Below, one piece after another: positions 1 to 11,441 of a stretch of 64,000 bases of DNA. Below the pieces are notes generated by a model. That model was not told the DNA's origin and did not search any database. It was given only the letters and a program-made list of their open reading frames with translations. Source of the DNA: Muscardinus avellanarius. Its lineage: Eukaryota; Chordata; Mammalia; Rodentia; Gliridae. Location of the stretch: contig OY726565.1 of assembly GCA_963383645.1 (NCBI GenBank), positions 27,924,966-27,988,965 of the forward strand, read 5' to 3'. The position numbers and the translations under genes were made by a program. The first letter of the stretch is position 1, and every line of letters starts with the position of its first letter.

Positions 1-115
1 TGGTTTTTTTTTCCTGTACACCAGAATCTTGACTTTAAAAATTATGGTTTTAATGTATATATGAATATGCCACAAGAAATCCACCATTCTATATAAATAA
101 TATGCACCAATTAAA
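1..115. other. unique AT-rich DNA
   Basis: No recognisable repeat or coding signal is visible. The stretch ends at the first copy of a 13-bp direct repeat (107-119) that recurs inside the palindrome that follows. Confidence 0.5.
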
Positions 116-193
116 AAGTAAAGAATACTTTACTTAAAATACCTTTCCTCGCCAATTAAAAAGTTTTTAATTGGCGAGGAAAGGTATTTTAAG
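116..193. repeat. perfect palindrome with adjacent small hairpin
   Basis: Bases 133-162 and 164-193 are exact reverse complements (30-bp arms) around a single central G at 163. The arms contain the motif cctttcctcgccaatt and its complement. Immediately upstream, 116-123 and 128-135 form another perfect inverted repeat (8-bp arms, 4-base loop). A 13-bp direct repeat, ccaattaaaaagt, occurs at 107-119 and 152-164. The combination looks like a template-switch or fold-back replication product. It is not a transposon terminus that I recognise. Confidence 0.95.
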
Positions 194-199
194 GTAGCT

Positions 200-785
200 A
201 CTTGCAATAATATCCAGAAGTATGATTTATCTTGAAAACCCATGAAACAAATAAATATTTTGAGATTATCTGAACTCTCTACTTCAGGGATTATTGTATG
301 CAATGCATTCTTTATATGTGCATGTAATAATGCTTTTCAGATATATCTTGGTTTTAGCTATGTGCCTCCAAGTCCTCCTCATTACTAGTGGTGATGCTTA
401 AACAGTGGCCTAAGTAATCTCACAGCTTATTCTGTTTGGATCTGCTCTTCTGAGCGTGAGAGGCTGTTCATTTCGAGGTGTGCGTTACAGTGTTAACTTC
501 TGCATGCACATTTGGCTCCATGCACAGGACTGGCTGCGTTGTCTGGCAATTATGACTGCCTGGTTCAGTTTGCTTCTCCTCACTGTCTGGATTCATGGTT
601 GGTTTTTCTCGTTCATCCCGCAGCAGCTGCTCTGGGGTGGTGTAAGAGTTTGGAGAGCTGATAGCACCAGACTGGGGTCCATCCAGGAACCTCCTTGTGC
701 GATGCCATATCCTTTCTCTCAGCTCCATTAAATTTACCTTGAAATAGTTGTACACTTGACATTTAAGTAGCTTTTAATTTTATTT
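200..785. other. unique DNA, no gene seen
   Basis: Both strands carry short frames of about 90 codons over 456-755, but these overlap each other antisense and show no domain or splice context. I see no repeat family here. Confidence 0.4.
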
Positions 786-968
786 TTTGTTTTTTTATTT
801 TTTATTTTTGGTAGTACTGGGGTTCTTGGAAACCCTTCTACCTCTGGGCTACACTCCCAGACCTATTTTTATACTTTTTTATTTGGAAACAGGGTCTCGA
901 ACCTGCGCGATCCTCCTGTCTCCACTGGCCAAGTGCAGGGATTACAAGCGTGCGCCACCACGCCTGGC
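786..968 (-). mobile_element. B1-dID-like SINE, type I
   Basis: Read on the minus strand, a 7SL/B1-like left half (complement of caccacgcctggc) is followed by a short A-rich linker and an ID-like right half ending near ccagtactacc and a T-rich (poly-A) stretch at 786-808. Type I copies share the linker around aaataaaa..taggtctgggagtgtagcc. Confidence 0.85.
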
Positions 969-1194
969 ATCTTAAGTAGTTTTTTTAAATCAAGATCATG
1001 AGGGTGAGACTATCCTGGCATCATTTTTTAAATAATCTGTGATGGGGTAATTACTGGATAATTATTAAACTATTTAATAGCTAATCATTAAATAAGACTT
1101 CTCTACTGGAATAATAAAAATAATTGATCGTATCTATTGATAAACAACAGGATCTCTTTTGAAGGGCTGACATGTAGAATACTATTTCTTTTCT

Positions 1195-1423
1195 TTTTTC
1201 TTTCTTTTTTTTTTTTTTTTTTGGTGGTACTGGGGGTGGAACCCAGAGCCTTTCTACCTCCGGGCTATACTCCCAGACCTTTTTTATATTTTATTTGGAA
1301 ACAGGGTCTCACTAAGTTGCTGAAAGCCTCACTAAGTAGCTGAGGCTGGCTTCGAACCCGTGCGATCCTCCTGTCTCAGCCTCCCAAGTGCGGGAATTAC
1401 AAGCGTGCACCACCACGCCCGGC
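1195..1423 (-). mobile_element. B1-dID-like SINE with internal extension
   Basis: The T-run at 1200-1222 is the tail. The B1-like promoter end is at 1400-1423. This copy has a partially duplicated internal stretch in which the wording 'cactaagt(t/a)gctga' occurs twice (about 1309-1345), so it is longer than the neighbouring type I copies. Confidence 0.85.
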
Positions 1424-1441
1424 TATACTATTTCTAATAGT

Positions 1442-1635
1442 ATTTTTTTCTTGGTAGTGGGGCTTGAACTCAAGAGCATTCTGCCTCCAAGCTATACTCT
1501 CAGTCTTTTGTATTATTTGTTTTGAAAGAGGGTCTGGCTAAATTACTGAGGATCTGGCTAAATAAATTGCTGAGACTGGCTTTGAAACTGCAATTCTCCT
1601 GTCTCATCATTCAAGTACTATAACCACACCTGGCT
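1442..1635 (-). mobile_element. older B1-dID-like SINE
   Basis: Diverged copy directly next to the previous SINE. The right half shows complements of ID-like sequence (gcattctgcctccaagctatactc) and the left half ends in ccacacctggct. It also carries a small internal duplication, 'gatctggctaaat'. Confidence 0.7.
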
Positions 1636-1639
1636 AAGT

Positions 1640-2575
1640 AGTCATATTTAAAAAGTAAACAGAAATAGGTAAAATTAACCTTTATACTGTGTTTTGTTTG
1701 CTCATTTTAGGTATGTAAGAGAATCAAGTTGATCTTATTTATTCCAGTTTGAATATAACTTTTATGCCAGGTCATTTAACAAGACAACTGCTTGTGTAGA
1801 AAGCAGCTTTACCTGGGTTGGCTGCTACCTTTCTGGTCCAGTATCTACCATCCCTGCCGTCACTGGGAAGAAAACTTTGTTTCTAAGATGACTGGGCATT
1901 GCAGGGTGCATGGATCCATACTTCACTCATTTTATGCCTAGTGATATTTTGCATTGGGATGGAGGTAAACTCAAACAAAAGGAAAATAAATCCATAAGAA
2001 AAATTGCTACCTCTCTATTACCTGGATTTCTGGGTCCATTTTCCATAGTAAGGTAAGGAAATAAAAAGTTGTGAACTGTAGAGGCCATCCTTGTAATTAT
2101 TTTACTATATCATAATTTCCAGTGGGTAAAGACAGAAGACACTTAGATTTGAGAATATATTTGGTTCATATTTTTTATTTCTAACAAATGCATATTCTTG
2201 TTATTTACTGCTTTTCATGAGAACACAAAGCAGGATTTACCAGCACCAAATCTTCCTCTGAAATTATCCTAGAACTCTTTTATGATGTTTTGTTGGTAAA
2301 TTTTGTGTCTCTGTATCCAAAAGCTGAACAATGACAATATATATATGCAAGATTCTTAAGAAATACATTTGTCTTTACCAAACCAAGATCAAACTTTTCC
2401 ATTGAAGGAATCACTTAAAATAATTCTTAATTTTACTTCAAACATTAAATTAAAACAAAAACCTAGGGTGTGCTAACAAATTAAAACAGATTTGAGGGAA
2501 GTACTTTACATTTTATTTTATTCCAATTTAACTATACTATAGAGTTTGACTAAGAAATATAAAGCAAGACAATGT
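1640..2575. other. unique DNA, no gene seen
   Basis: AT-rich sequence with many stops in all frames. I identify no repeat by eye. Confidence 0.4.
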
Positions 2576-2578
2576 CTT

Positions 2579-2790
2579 TCTTTTTTTTTTTTTTTTTTCG
2601 GTACTGGGGATAGAACCCAGGGCATTCTACCTCCAAGCTACAGCCCCAGCCCTATTTTATATTCTTTAGTTTGAAACTGTGTCACTGAGTTGCAAAAGGC
2701 CTAAGTAGCTGAGGCTGTCAGGGAACCGCGATCCTCCTGTCTCAGCCTCCCAAATCCTGGGATTACAAGCGTGCGCCAACACACTCGGCT
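2579..2790 (-). mobile_element. B1-dID-like SINE, type II
   Basis: T-run tail at 2581-2598, then the complement of the type II right half (ggcattctacctccaagctac) and a B1 left half ending ccaacacactcggct. Type II copies have a central segment reading cactaagtagctgaggctgtc in this orientation. Confidence 0.85.
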
Positions 2791-3920
2791 TCTAAGAATT
2801 CTTATTGTTCTTGTTTTCAGGCCCTTCTATTCATACTGAGTTATTTCTCCCTCAAGATTCATAGAGAAAGAGAGCCCAGAAAGCTAATTTTTACACTTAA
2901 ATGTCAAAGTCATTTAATAACAGTAATTTGATCAATATGGTTGTAAATACTTTAAAGTATTAAAGTATTCTTTTAAAAGTATTTAAAATACTTTTTTAAA
3001 TTACCTTACTAAAGTAGAATTTTATTTTAGAAAAAAAGAAAACAATGGAATAATAAATGGTACCCAACAATATAACTTCATAATTGGCAGAATAAATGCA
3101 TCAATGAATTATTTTTATAAAGACCAAAGTAACATACCATAAAAGACAATAGTAATCTACTTATACATCCTTTTAAAGGTATCAAAATGTATAAATAGAA
3201 ACTAAAGCTTGATTAAATGATAAAAATATTTTCTGGAGAAAGAGAATTGATAGACTGTGGACTCAGGGCAGGACACTAGGTGGTCCTTGAACAAGATGAA
3301 CCACACTGGAGAAAAGCCTGTAGATGTAAGCCTTCCAGATGCCTATTGGAAAGGCCTATGATCCACTCACAGACACCTTCCAATTAGCTCTTTTTCTTGG
3401 ATATTTTTACTTTATCTTAATTTCTTAGTGCTTCCAAGTATAAAACCACTACTCACCCCAGTGCTTGTGTAGACACATGCTTTTAGATCAGCTGTGAAGT
3501 TCATCCTGGGATTCCCTCTCCTTATTCCAGTGGGAATGACACAAATCAAGAGAGGGGAGAGGTCTCTCAAGTCTTCCAGGAGTGCCTAGAGAGAGGATAA
3601 AAATACAGATTAGAACAAACAGGAGTGAGTGTTAAGAGTCAGATTCCAGCCATCAAATGCATTGACTATTCTCTGTTCTTTCTCTAATCTGTTCTCAAGA
3701 ACATCTGGAAATATTACCCAGGCAAAAAGAGAATCTGGGACCTGGAAGAGCTGAGCTGGAACTCCGTCTCCAGCGCTCCAGTGTGAACATGGATCAAATG
3801 AAATACAGAACCAGGCACAGGTTTTCAGTGGAAATGCCTTTAGTCTAAATGTGGACCTTCTCATCACTGCCTGAGGTTGAGAGTGACAGAAGGAATTTGA
3901 GCCTGTAGCCAATATTATGC
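2791..3920. other. unique DNA with a weak zinc-finger-linker-like motif
   Basis: Mostly unremarkable AT-rich DNA. At 3301-3355 the plus strand encodes H-T-G-E-K-P, followed downstream in another frame by G-K-A-Y. These resemble the linker and first strand of a C2H2 zinc finger, but the spacing is wrong and cysteines are absent. If real, it is a decayed fragment only. Confidence 0.25.
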
Positions 3921-3924
3921 TGTA

Positions 3925-4075
3925 CTATGTATATGTGTGATATGTATCATATGTATGCATACTCATACATACACACATGTATATATACATATATGTGTAT
4001 ATATCTTCATATATACATACACATACAAATATATATGTACTTATAAGTGTATACACACATATTTGTATTATGTGT
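3925..4075. repeat. AT/TATG-rich simple repeat
   Basis: Alternating purine-pyrimidine tract dominated by tatg, catac and tata units, imperfect throughout. Frames reported across it are low-complexity Y/I/C/T strings, not proteins. Confidence 0.85.
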
Positions 4076-4650
4076 CTGCACAGGTCTACTATGCTATGGC
4101 CCTTCTCTGCCAGAAGATGGCCTGTTAAGTTCAATAGCTTTTTCTAACTAAACTATTAAGGTCATCTTCACTCTAATTTTCTAAAGTTCTCTTAGACCTT
4201 TCTGAGTTCAGAGCATCTCTGCAGATGTTTGGATGAAAATGTAAGCAAACCTTTATTGGAGGGAACTGTGAACATTTGTCACAGATATGGTCATAGACAC
4301 TTGAGCTCTTTTCTTGTATTGAGTGTTTTTCATGTATTCTGATAAGATGACTTTCCAGAAAGTGAAATTTGTTATGTTCTGGCTCTTAAAAGGTGATATG
4401 TAAATGAATATTTTAATGCATTGAAAACAAAGACAAACAGTACTACTACCACCAGCAGTGAGAAGAGGAGAACAAGAGCCTGGGTGATAGCGTCCCCTAC
4501 ATGACTATTTTTCCTGCACAGGGCTTGATGACCATGGGAAGGACAGGCTCTGCACTGGGCACTGCTTTGAGTGACAGCTCACCAAGTCATCCCTGCACAT
4601 CTGTGAGCCTGATCTGGCCAGGGACCTCGCTGAAGCCTAGGGTGTTGCCA
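4076..4650. other. unique DNA, no gene seen
   Basis: No repeat or exon evidence was identified. A short plus frame starting at 4501 runs into the L1 fragment that follows and is not credible as a gene. Confidence 0.35.
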
Positions 4651-4654
4651 CCTG

Positions 4655-5765
4655 GGGAGTCCACACCCTGCAAAACTTTGAAACCCCTAGAGGAAAACAT
4701 AGGGGAAGTACTTCAAGATATAGATATAGACAACAATTTTCCTAAATAGGACTCCAATATTTCTGGAAATAAGCAAGAATTGACAAGTAGGATGAGATCA
4801 GATTAAAAAGCTTCTGCACAGCAAAGGAAATAATCTACAGAATGAAGAGACAAACTGCAGAAGGGGAGAAAACCTTTGCCAGCTGTTTGTCTGATGGAGC
4901 TGTTCATCTGGTAGTTATACAGAGAAAACTAAAAATTAACAGCAAAAAGCCAAAGTAACCCAATTTATAAATGGGCAAAAGCTGGACAAACACATTTCAC
5001 AAGAGAAAATATGAATGGCCTATAAATATGTTAAAAACACTCAACATCTTTAGCCATCAGGAAAATGAAAATCCAAACTATATTGAGATTCCATCTTACC
5101 CAGTCAAAATGGCTTATCAAGAAAACAAAAAGTAACAAATGCTGGGGAAGATGTAGATAAAAAGAAGTCCTTGTACACTGAAGGTAGGAATGTAAATTAG
5201 GACTGGCACTATGGAAAACAGAATGGAAGCTCCTAAAGAAACCAAAAGTAGAATTACAAGATGACCCACCTGTACCACTCCTGGGCATATATCTGAAGGA
5301 AATAAAATTAGCATATAAAGAAATACCTGCATACTCTGTTTATGGCATAACAAATTATGATTGGCAACTTGTGAAATCAGCTCAGATACTCATCAGTGGA
5401 AGAATGTATTAAACATGTGGTATATGCACACAATGGACCATTATCCAGTCATAAAAAAGAATAAAATCATATCATTTTCAGGAAAATGGAAGAAGATCAT
5501 ACTAAGTGATATAAACCACATTCAGAAAGACAAGTAGCAAATGTTTTCTTTCCTACTTGGAATCTAGAGAGAAGAAAATATGGCAGCATGGAAGTAGAAA
5601 AGAGAGCATTAGGGAATGGGAAAGGGGAATAAAGAGGGAAATAGATAATGTTGATAAAATCAAAATACATTATATGCATTACAAAACTGTCAGAGTGAGA
5701 CCCATTATTTTGTACAATTAGTATACAGTAATAATTATAATAAAACATACACAAAGAAACACATT
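4655..5765 (+). mobile_element. 5'-truncated L1 (ORF2 C-terminal part and 3' end)
   Basis: Sense-strand L1 ORF2 sequence is recognisable despite many stops and frameshifts. It includes the segment equivalent to 'LEEN-IG-IQDI' near 4680, 'KSFCTAKE' near 4808, and the downstream 'NAGEDV' and 'GMYQQMNG'-type region. It ends in 3' UTR-like sequence with an A-rich end near 5740-5765. Old and non-functional. Confidence 0.8.
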
Positions 5766-7035
5766 TGAAAATTAGAAAAAATCATCTTCCCTAAAAAAAG
5801 AAAAGAAAAATATTCTCAAGCATGAGGTGGGCTCCACCCATGTAGGTGCTAAGGGCCTCTGCACCACACACTGCACTCAGCCAACCAGGGGCCAAGTTCT
5901 TCCTGTCCTGGGATTCAAGGCTGCATAACAACAGGCATCCACTTAACCTCCTGGAAGCATTTCTGGGCCCAGCCAGTGCTGTTGGATGGCCCCATGAGGA
6001 GGAGCATGACACCAGTTGGGACTGCCTCAGCTTCAGTGTGCACAGGAAGGTGTGAAAGGACCTGGAGGACAGCCTAGAGACACCCTAAGAAGAGCAACAT
6101 CCATGCAAGGACATAGGGGTGAGAAAGGGACTGATGATGAATTAGTAAACTTGAACCTTTTGGGGGGAAAAGGTGATACGTCCTTCCCTCCATCTTTGGT
6201 AGAGGGATGTAAATTGTCATTGTCAATATATATTTATTTTTTATGAATATGAACACCCTTAATCCTGTACAAGATCTGTGAGCAGGATTAAGATGACTCA
6301 GAGCATTTGGAGAACATGTTCCATTCTACTTCTTTGATAGCTCCAAGGTAACTATCAACTGAATTATCTTTTTGCTGAGTTAGACAGGAGGCCAGGACTC
6401 TCCCAGTCTAATCCAACAACCTCTACTACCTGAATTGTCCCAAATCCAGGTGCTTATGCAGACCCCAAGAGAGTTCTATGAATGGTCATTTCTAATTCTC
6501 AACCGAGAGTCCTGTGGGCTTTCAGTTGACTCCGACTACCTCCTTCTGCTGCAATTCAAGGTGTCAACCCTAAAACCCCCAAGACATTTTATTTACATAG
6601 CGCCCTTTCTCCCCCCCTCCCCCTCTCCTTCCTCCCTCTGAGCTTACCTGTCTTTGAAGAGACATGTTCACTGACCTGGGTTAAGAAGGAGAAATCTTCC
6701 ATTGCTAAGAAAGTCCCTAGTCCCAAAGAAGTTACCAGTTCAAAGTGTAGCAGCTACTCACTCTAACAATGACACACAACACACGAACCTTCAGTCTTCC
6801 CCAGGTATTAGGCTACTTTAATTTTTGACTGCACAGCCTGCTATACACATTTTCCCAAAGAATCAAACCTAAAGCTTTATGTTGAGTCAAAATCTTCCTA
6901 AGAATTGGTCACCCCAAATGTGTTGTGGGCGAGAACTGAACTAGTTTCTGTGCGTTTAAAAGGATGTGACTAATCCTACAGAGGAGCAAACAAGACAACC
7001 TAAATGAGGGGATGGGAGGGAGGAAGAAGGAAATT
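5766..7035. other. unique DNA, no gene seen
   Basis: Several short frames overlap on both strands (5791-6256) with no domain and no supporting splice structure. A C/T-rich stretch lies at 6600-6640. Confidence 0.35.
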
Positions 7036-7039
7036 CTCT

Positions 7040-7240
7040 AAAACACACAATGTACTTAAACATATTGAAGTCAACCACTAAGCCAAGCAAGGGAAGTAGG
7101 GAGGGGGAGGGAATGGGGTGGGAATTGGGTAGGAGCTAAATGGGCGATGTGTACATGGATGTCCACACAAGTTTTTTACCCCAGTATGATGTATGAATAT
7201 AATGAGCCAACAAAAAATGTAAAACAATAAAAGGATGTGA
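7040..7240 (+). mobile_element. L1/HAL1-type 3' end fragment
   Basis: From about 7070 the sequence matches the 3' end of the HAL1-like elements elsewhere in this window (gtcaac-actaagccaagca, then a G-rich ggaatggggtgggaattggg stretch, then tatgatgtatgaata and an A-rich tail). Only the 3' end is present, as expected for a severely 5'-truncated insertion. Confidence 0.75.
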
Positions 7241-9060
7241 CTGTGATTAATAGAAGATAAAAAAAATATATGCCCAAAGAGGAATCTGGAGTTACTGCAT
7301 ACTTTTCTTGCACTTTCCTTAGCCTCTTGAGAAATTCATAATAGCAATTAAGAAGAGGAAGCTATTAGCAAGTGGGATGTTTGACAAAACATTCTGAACT
7401 ATGGTTTCCCAGAGGAATTGATTTACCACTAGCCCTTAAGTTAGAGTGGCATTTAGTACATTGCAGATGAGACCCATAAAACCAAAGCTTCTCTTCCATT
7501 TAACATATAAGAGATCTTATGATTACTTTGCTCACCTACCAAATCATACTTTGTAAAAACTAGGTAGACTTTGAATTTAAAGCCTCTCTTGGAAGAGAGT
7601 CTTAAAAGGCGATAAGGAGAAGACTGCATCTCTTGTGGAAGATCTCTTCAGGAAGGATTTCCTAGCATTTCATTTGTTCTTACTGAGTATTTCTCACTTA
7701 CTTGGTTTTCTTAATTCCCAATAAGTGTGTTATTTTTTCTTCACCTTCTGGTTTTTTCCTTCCCTGTCAAAAAGAAATCTCACTCCCACAGTTGTTTCCT
7801 TCTTTTCTGCAGGGGTACAGAATTCTAAAATTGTTTCATTGTGCCAGGTGGTAAGGTCTTTTCAACTTCTAATGAAATGCTGTTCGTAGACATTAAGCTA
7901 TTGTCACAAGATATATGCTCCACAGATGCTTTTCCCTTTGTAGAGTTCACTTTATTCTTATGATGCATCTTTTAAAACACTTCATAATTGAACATAGTTA
8001 TAAAAAGTCAAATAATGTTTGGATGCTGTGGGAAGAGCTCAGTACCCTGACCCAGAACCCTGCAGGATTTTTTTTTCAAATGATAAATATCTACATATAT
8101 TTAGAGAATTACAATTTTGCATTGCAAATGTCAAAGAAAAGCCTATTTACACAGAGGAACTATGATCACTAGATCAAAATCGGGAGAAGGAAGATCATAT
8201 GAACAAATTATACAAAAGGACTCATTGCCCTTCAATGGAGTCTAGCAACTCTCTATTTTTTTTTCAGAATTTCCCATTAATGAACCACACAAAAATTTAG
8301 GATGGGAGGTCTTAAATAGCCCCAGATATAAATATATCCCCCAAACTGATAGTTCTGCCAATTTTTAGCACTTCTAGCAATGGAAAACACTATTTCCAAA
8401 CACAGTCTTCTTTTTTTTTGGATTTCTAGCTTTCCTGTGGTAACCCAGTGCCTTTATGTATAAACATTTCAACTAGCTGCTGCCTCCACCCAAGATGCCC
8501 ACACACTGTCTAACCATTCCTTGTACTGAGCCTAGGATTCTTCTTAAATTTGGGCCCATTGGTCTTGCTTTGCCATCTTAAACTACACAAAAGAAATCTA
8601 ATTTATCTTCTGTGTAAAAATACTATACCAAAGACCACCCAAAAAGTTGCCCCTTCAGCTATTTATTATGTAAATTAAACATCTCATTCTCCCACAGACT
8701 TGTGATATGGTTTCTAGACCACTAACTATTCCAAACACCTTCCTCTAGATGCCCCTCAGGAATCTCTTAAGCTATCATTGGACAAATGATTTCAGTAAAA
8801 TCTAATCAACAAAAAAATCTAGCAACCTCTTAGACACTTCCTATAAACCTAGAGCCTAAACCACAGGAATTATTTTTTGGCAGATACATCTGCTTCTCAT
8901 TCATTGAGCTCATAATCAGCTAGACCAACTATCCTCTGCTCAAGAATTGTACAATTTAGCTTTTGAACTCTAACAAATAACTTTGTATTTAAACCTCTTA
9001 CATTTCTTCATAGTAGGTTTATTCCAGCATTCTGGCTTCTTAAGGTTACTTTTAATATAT
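7241..9060. other. unique DNA, no gene seen
   Basis: AT-rich sequence without a recognised repeat. The short frame at 7915-8172 has no known domain. Confidence 0.35.
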
Positions 9061-9061
9061 T

Positions 9062-9300
9062 TTTACTGGTGCACTATCATCTCACATCATAATGTAGTTC
9101 AGAGTGACAGGGATACACATGTGCACAGCACCTGGTGATCTCCCCCTACCAGGTCCCTCCCCACTCCCTTCCCTATACATGATATTGAGATCGGCATTGG
9201 TAATTTCACAAATGCACATAATTTCAGTGGAAGTGTTTCCTTCATTAATTCCCCCCTACGATGCTCCTGATTCTGCTTCTTTATCCAACATAAGAGTTAC
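9062..9300 (-). mobile_element. L1 3' end fragment, minus strand
   Basis: Complement of the L1 3' UTR end common in this window: a tract 'ggtgcactatcatctcacatcataatg', then the C-rich block ctccccactcccttccc, then 'tgatattgagat'. 5'-truncated. Confidence 0.75.
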
Positions 9301-11029
9301 TCTTCCTAACTTTTTAATCTTTTCATTTGATATGCCATCAATATATTTTTCTAAATCATTCACTAAAAGATGAAGTCCAGAGTGTTTCGGCATGTCTACA
9401 GAATCCATCACATGAACCTCAATCCAATAGCCTTTCCCATTCTCCTTTGGGCATTACCACTGTTGCCCAACTACTCCAACCTCACCTTTAAGCTTATCCA
9501 CTTGTCCCTGCTGCTTCCTTAACTAGAGAAGAAATAGAAATATCCACCAACAATTCACCGAGTTATTACAGACACACCATCATTTACCCCAGGTACTGAC
9601 CACACAATGATGAATAAAACCAAGATGTTACCAGTTCTGAGTGGCAAGATGAGTATATGTAGGAAGTGTTTTTATTCCAGAGCCCTTTGCATGGCACATC
9701 TTATACATGTATAATCTTAGCTGCCCTAGAGTTTTATATAAGAAAAAATGAAAGGTATGTTTGACCCCAAACCAAATTATGTATGATCTGAAGGGGTAAA
9801 GCCAGAATCATTGGGTTCAAGTGTTAGGAGAAAAGATGTTGGCTCAGTATGAGGTATGATCTTAGATGCAATGATGTCAGTGTCCTGAGTGGAGGCAGAA
9901 GTTATAAAATGTGTTTATACTTAGCGACAGTTATGCCAGGGGAGGAGAACAGTGTGCCTCAATGAATTTTATATCTACACTGCTATCATCTATCAATGTC
10001 CAAGAAAGTGGACAGCTACCCTAAAAATTATCCTACTGCCATGATGTCCATCCTCAGTCCCTCAACATTGAAAGTCTCATACTCTAGACCATTTTATACA
10101 CATTCAAACCAAGTGTCTACAACCCATGTTTATATCTCTTAAAATACAAGCATTTTACTAAACCAATCTTATGCACACATTTGAAATAAGGGAGTTTAAT
10201 ATTCACAATTAAGATACCAACACACCAATTAATATTTACCTGTAAAAGTACTAAACCCCAGTAAGTTACCCTAGAATATTTTATGTCAAGAAAACATCCA
10301 TATTCCTTTACCGAAATACAGATCCAGAAACAAAACCCCAGCCATCCCTGGAAGACCAGAAAAGCTAACCTGCATGTGACTCCCCCAAATAAAAATTAAC
10401 TATTATATTCAGTTTATTTGATATATTAATAACTAGCCTTGATAAGCTTCCCATTAGAATTAGATAATTTTATTTTAAAACTTGCCTGTGTTAGTAAAGA
10501 GCTATTACCCTCAAAGTTTAGTTTTCATGAGTATTTAAAACATTCTAATTGAAAACAAAATGCCAGAAAGATTTCAAAGGCAATATTAGAAAATTAATTG
10601 TCCACAAAAACAACAGTAATAGCACCAATATCACCAGGCATTCATTGTAGCAACCAGCCCTGAATGTCAGCTTTCATTATAAATTGCAGATACTGCCTCT
10701 TGAAGCTGCATCCCATATCCAAATTAAAATGTAACCAGGCCTTTAAAACTGTCATAGCAACATCTGTTCCCAAATAGCATTTTACCAGATCTTGAATGTT
10801 TTATGATATTTTTCTCCCGAGTTGACTGAAATTAAACTAGCTTATATGCATATATGTTAGCATATATGTACCTTTTTAGATTGCTCACAAGAAATTTCAG
10901 GAGAAACTTTTATTCATTTCTAAAACTTTTATGGCAATCCTAGAAAATTTAATTTGAAGGGAATTGTTTTTGAGGGTTTGCATCAAGCAACTTGTTAAAA
11001 ATTATTATTTAAAATGTAGGGTATCAGCC
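9301..11029. other. unique AT-rich DNA, no gene seen
   Basis: No repeat or coding signal was recognised. The stretch around 10550-10860 is AT-rich with several ATTA-type motifs and few simple repeats. It could be conserved non-coding DNA, but that cannot be judged without an alignment. Confidence 0.35.
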
Positions 11030-11030
11030 A

Positions 11031-11190
11031 GGCGTGGAGGCACACACTTGTAATCCCAGTATTTGGAAGGCTGAGACAGGAGGATCACAGGTTTGAGGCT
11101 AGCCTCAGCAACTTAGCAAGACCCTGTTTTAACATAAAAAATAATATAGGTCTGGGGTGTATTAGTGCCACCAATAAATAAATGTATGGC
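11031..11190 (+). mobile_element. B1-dID-like SINE, older, truncated right half
   Basis: Starts gccaggcgtggaggcacacac and keeps the B1 left half (gaggctagcctcagcaactt). The right half is shortened to ggtctggggtgtattag..ccaccaataaataaa. Confidence 0.75.
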
Positions 11191-11231
11191 ATGATAGTGC
11201 AATAAAAATTAAAAAATTTTTTAAAGTCATC

Positions 11232-11441
11232 CTTTTTTTTCAGTACCTGAGATTCAACCCAGGGGTGTTCTACCTCTGAGCTAAACCCCCAAGTCCTATT
11301 TTTTATTCTTTATTTTGAAACAAGTTCTCACTGAGTCGCAGAGGACCTCACTAAGCAGCTGAGGCTGACTGTGAACCTGCAATCCTCCTGTCCCAGCCTC
11401 CCAAGCACTGGGATTACAAGCGTGTACCACCACACCCAGCT
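11232..11441 (-). mobile_element. B1-dID-like SINE, type II
   Basis: Complement of an ID-like right half (ggtgttctacctctgagct) and a B1 left half ending ccaccacacccagct. The T-run at 11233-11240 is the tail. It lies tail-to-tail with the preceding plus-strand SINE. Confidence 0.8.

Noticed and set aside
10550..10860. Possible conserved non-coding element
   Set aside because: It rests only on an AT-rich, repeat-free impression. No alignment is available to support it.
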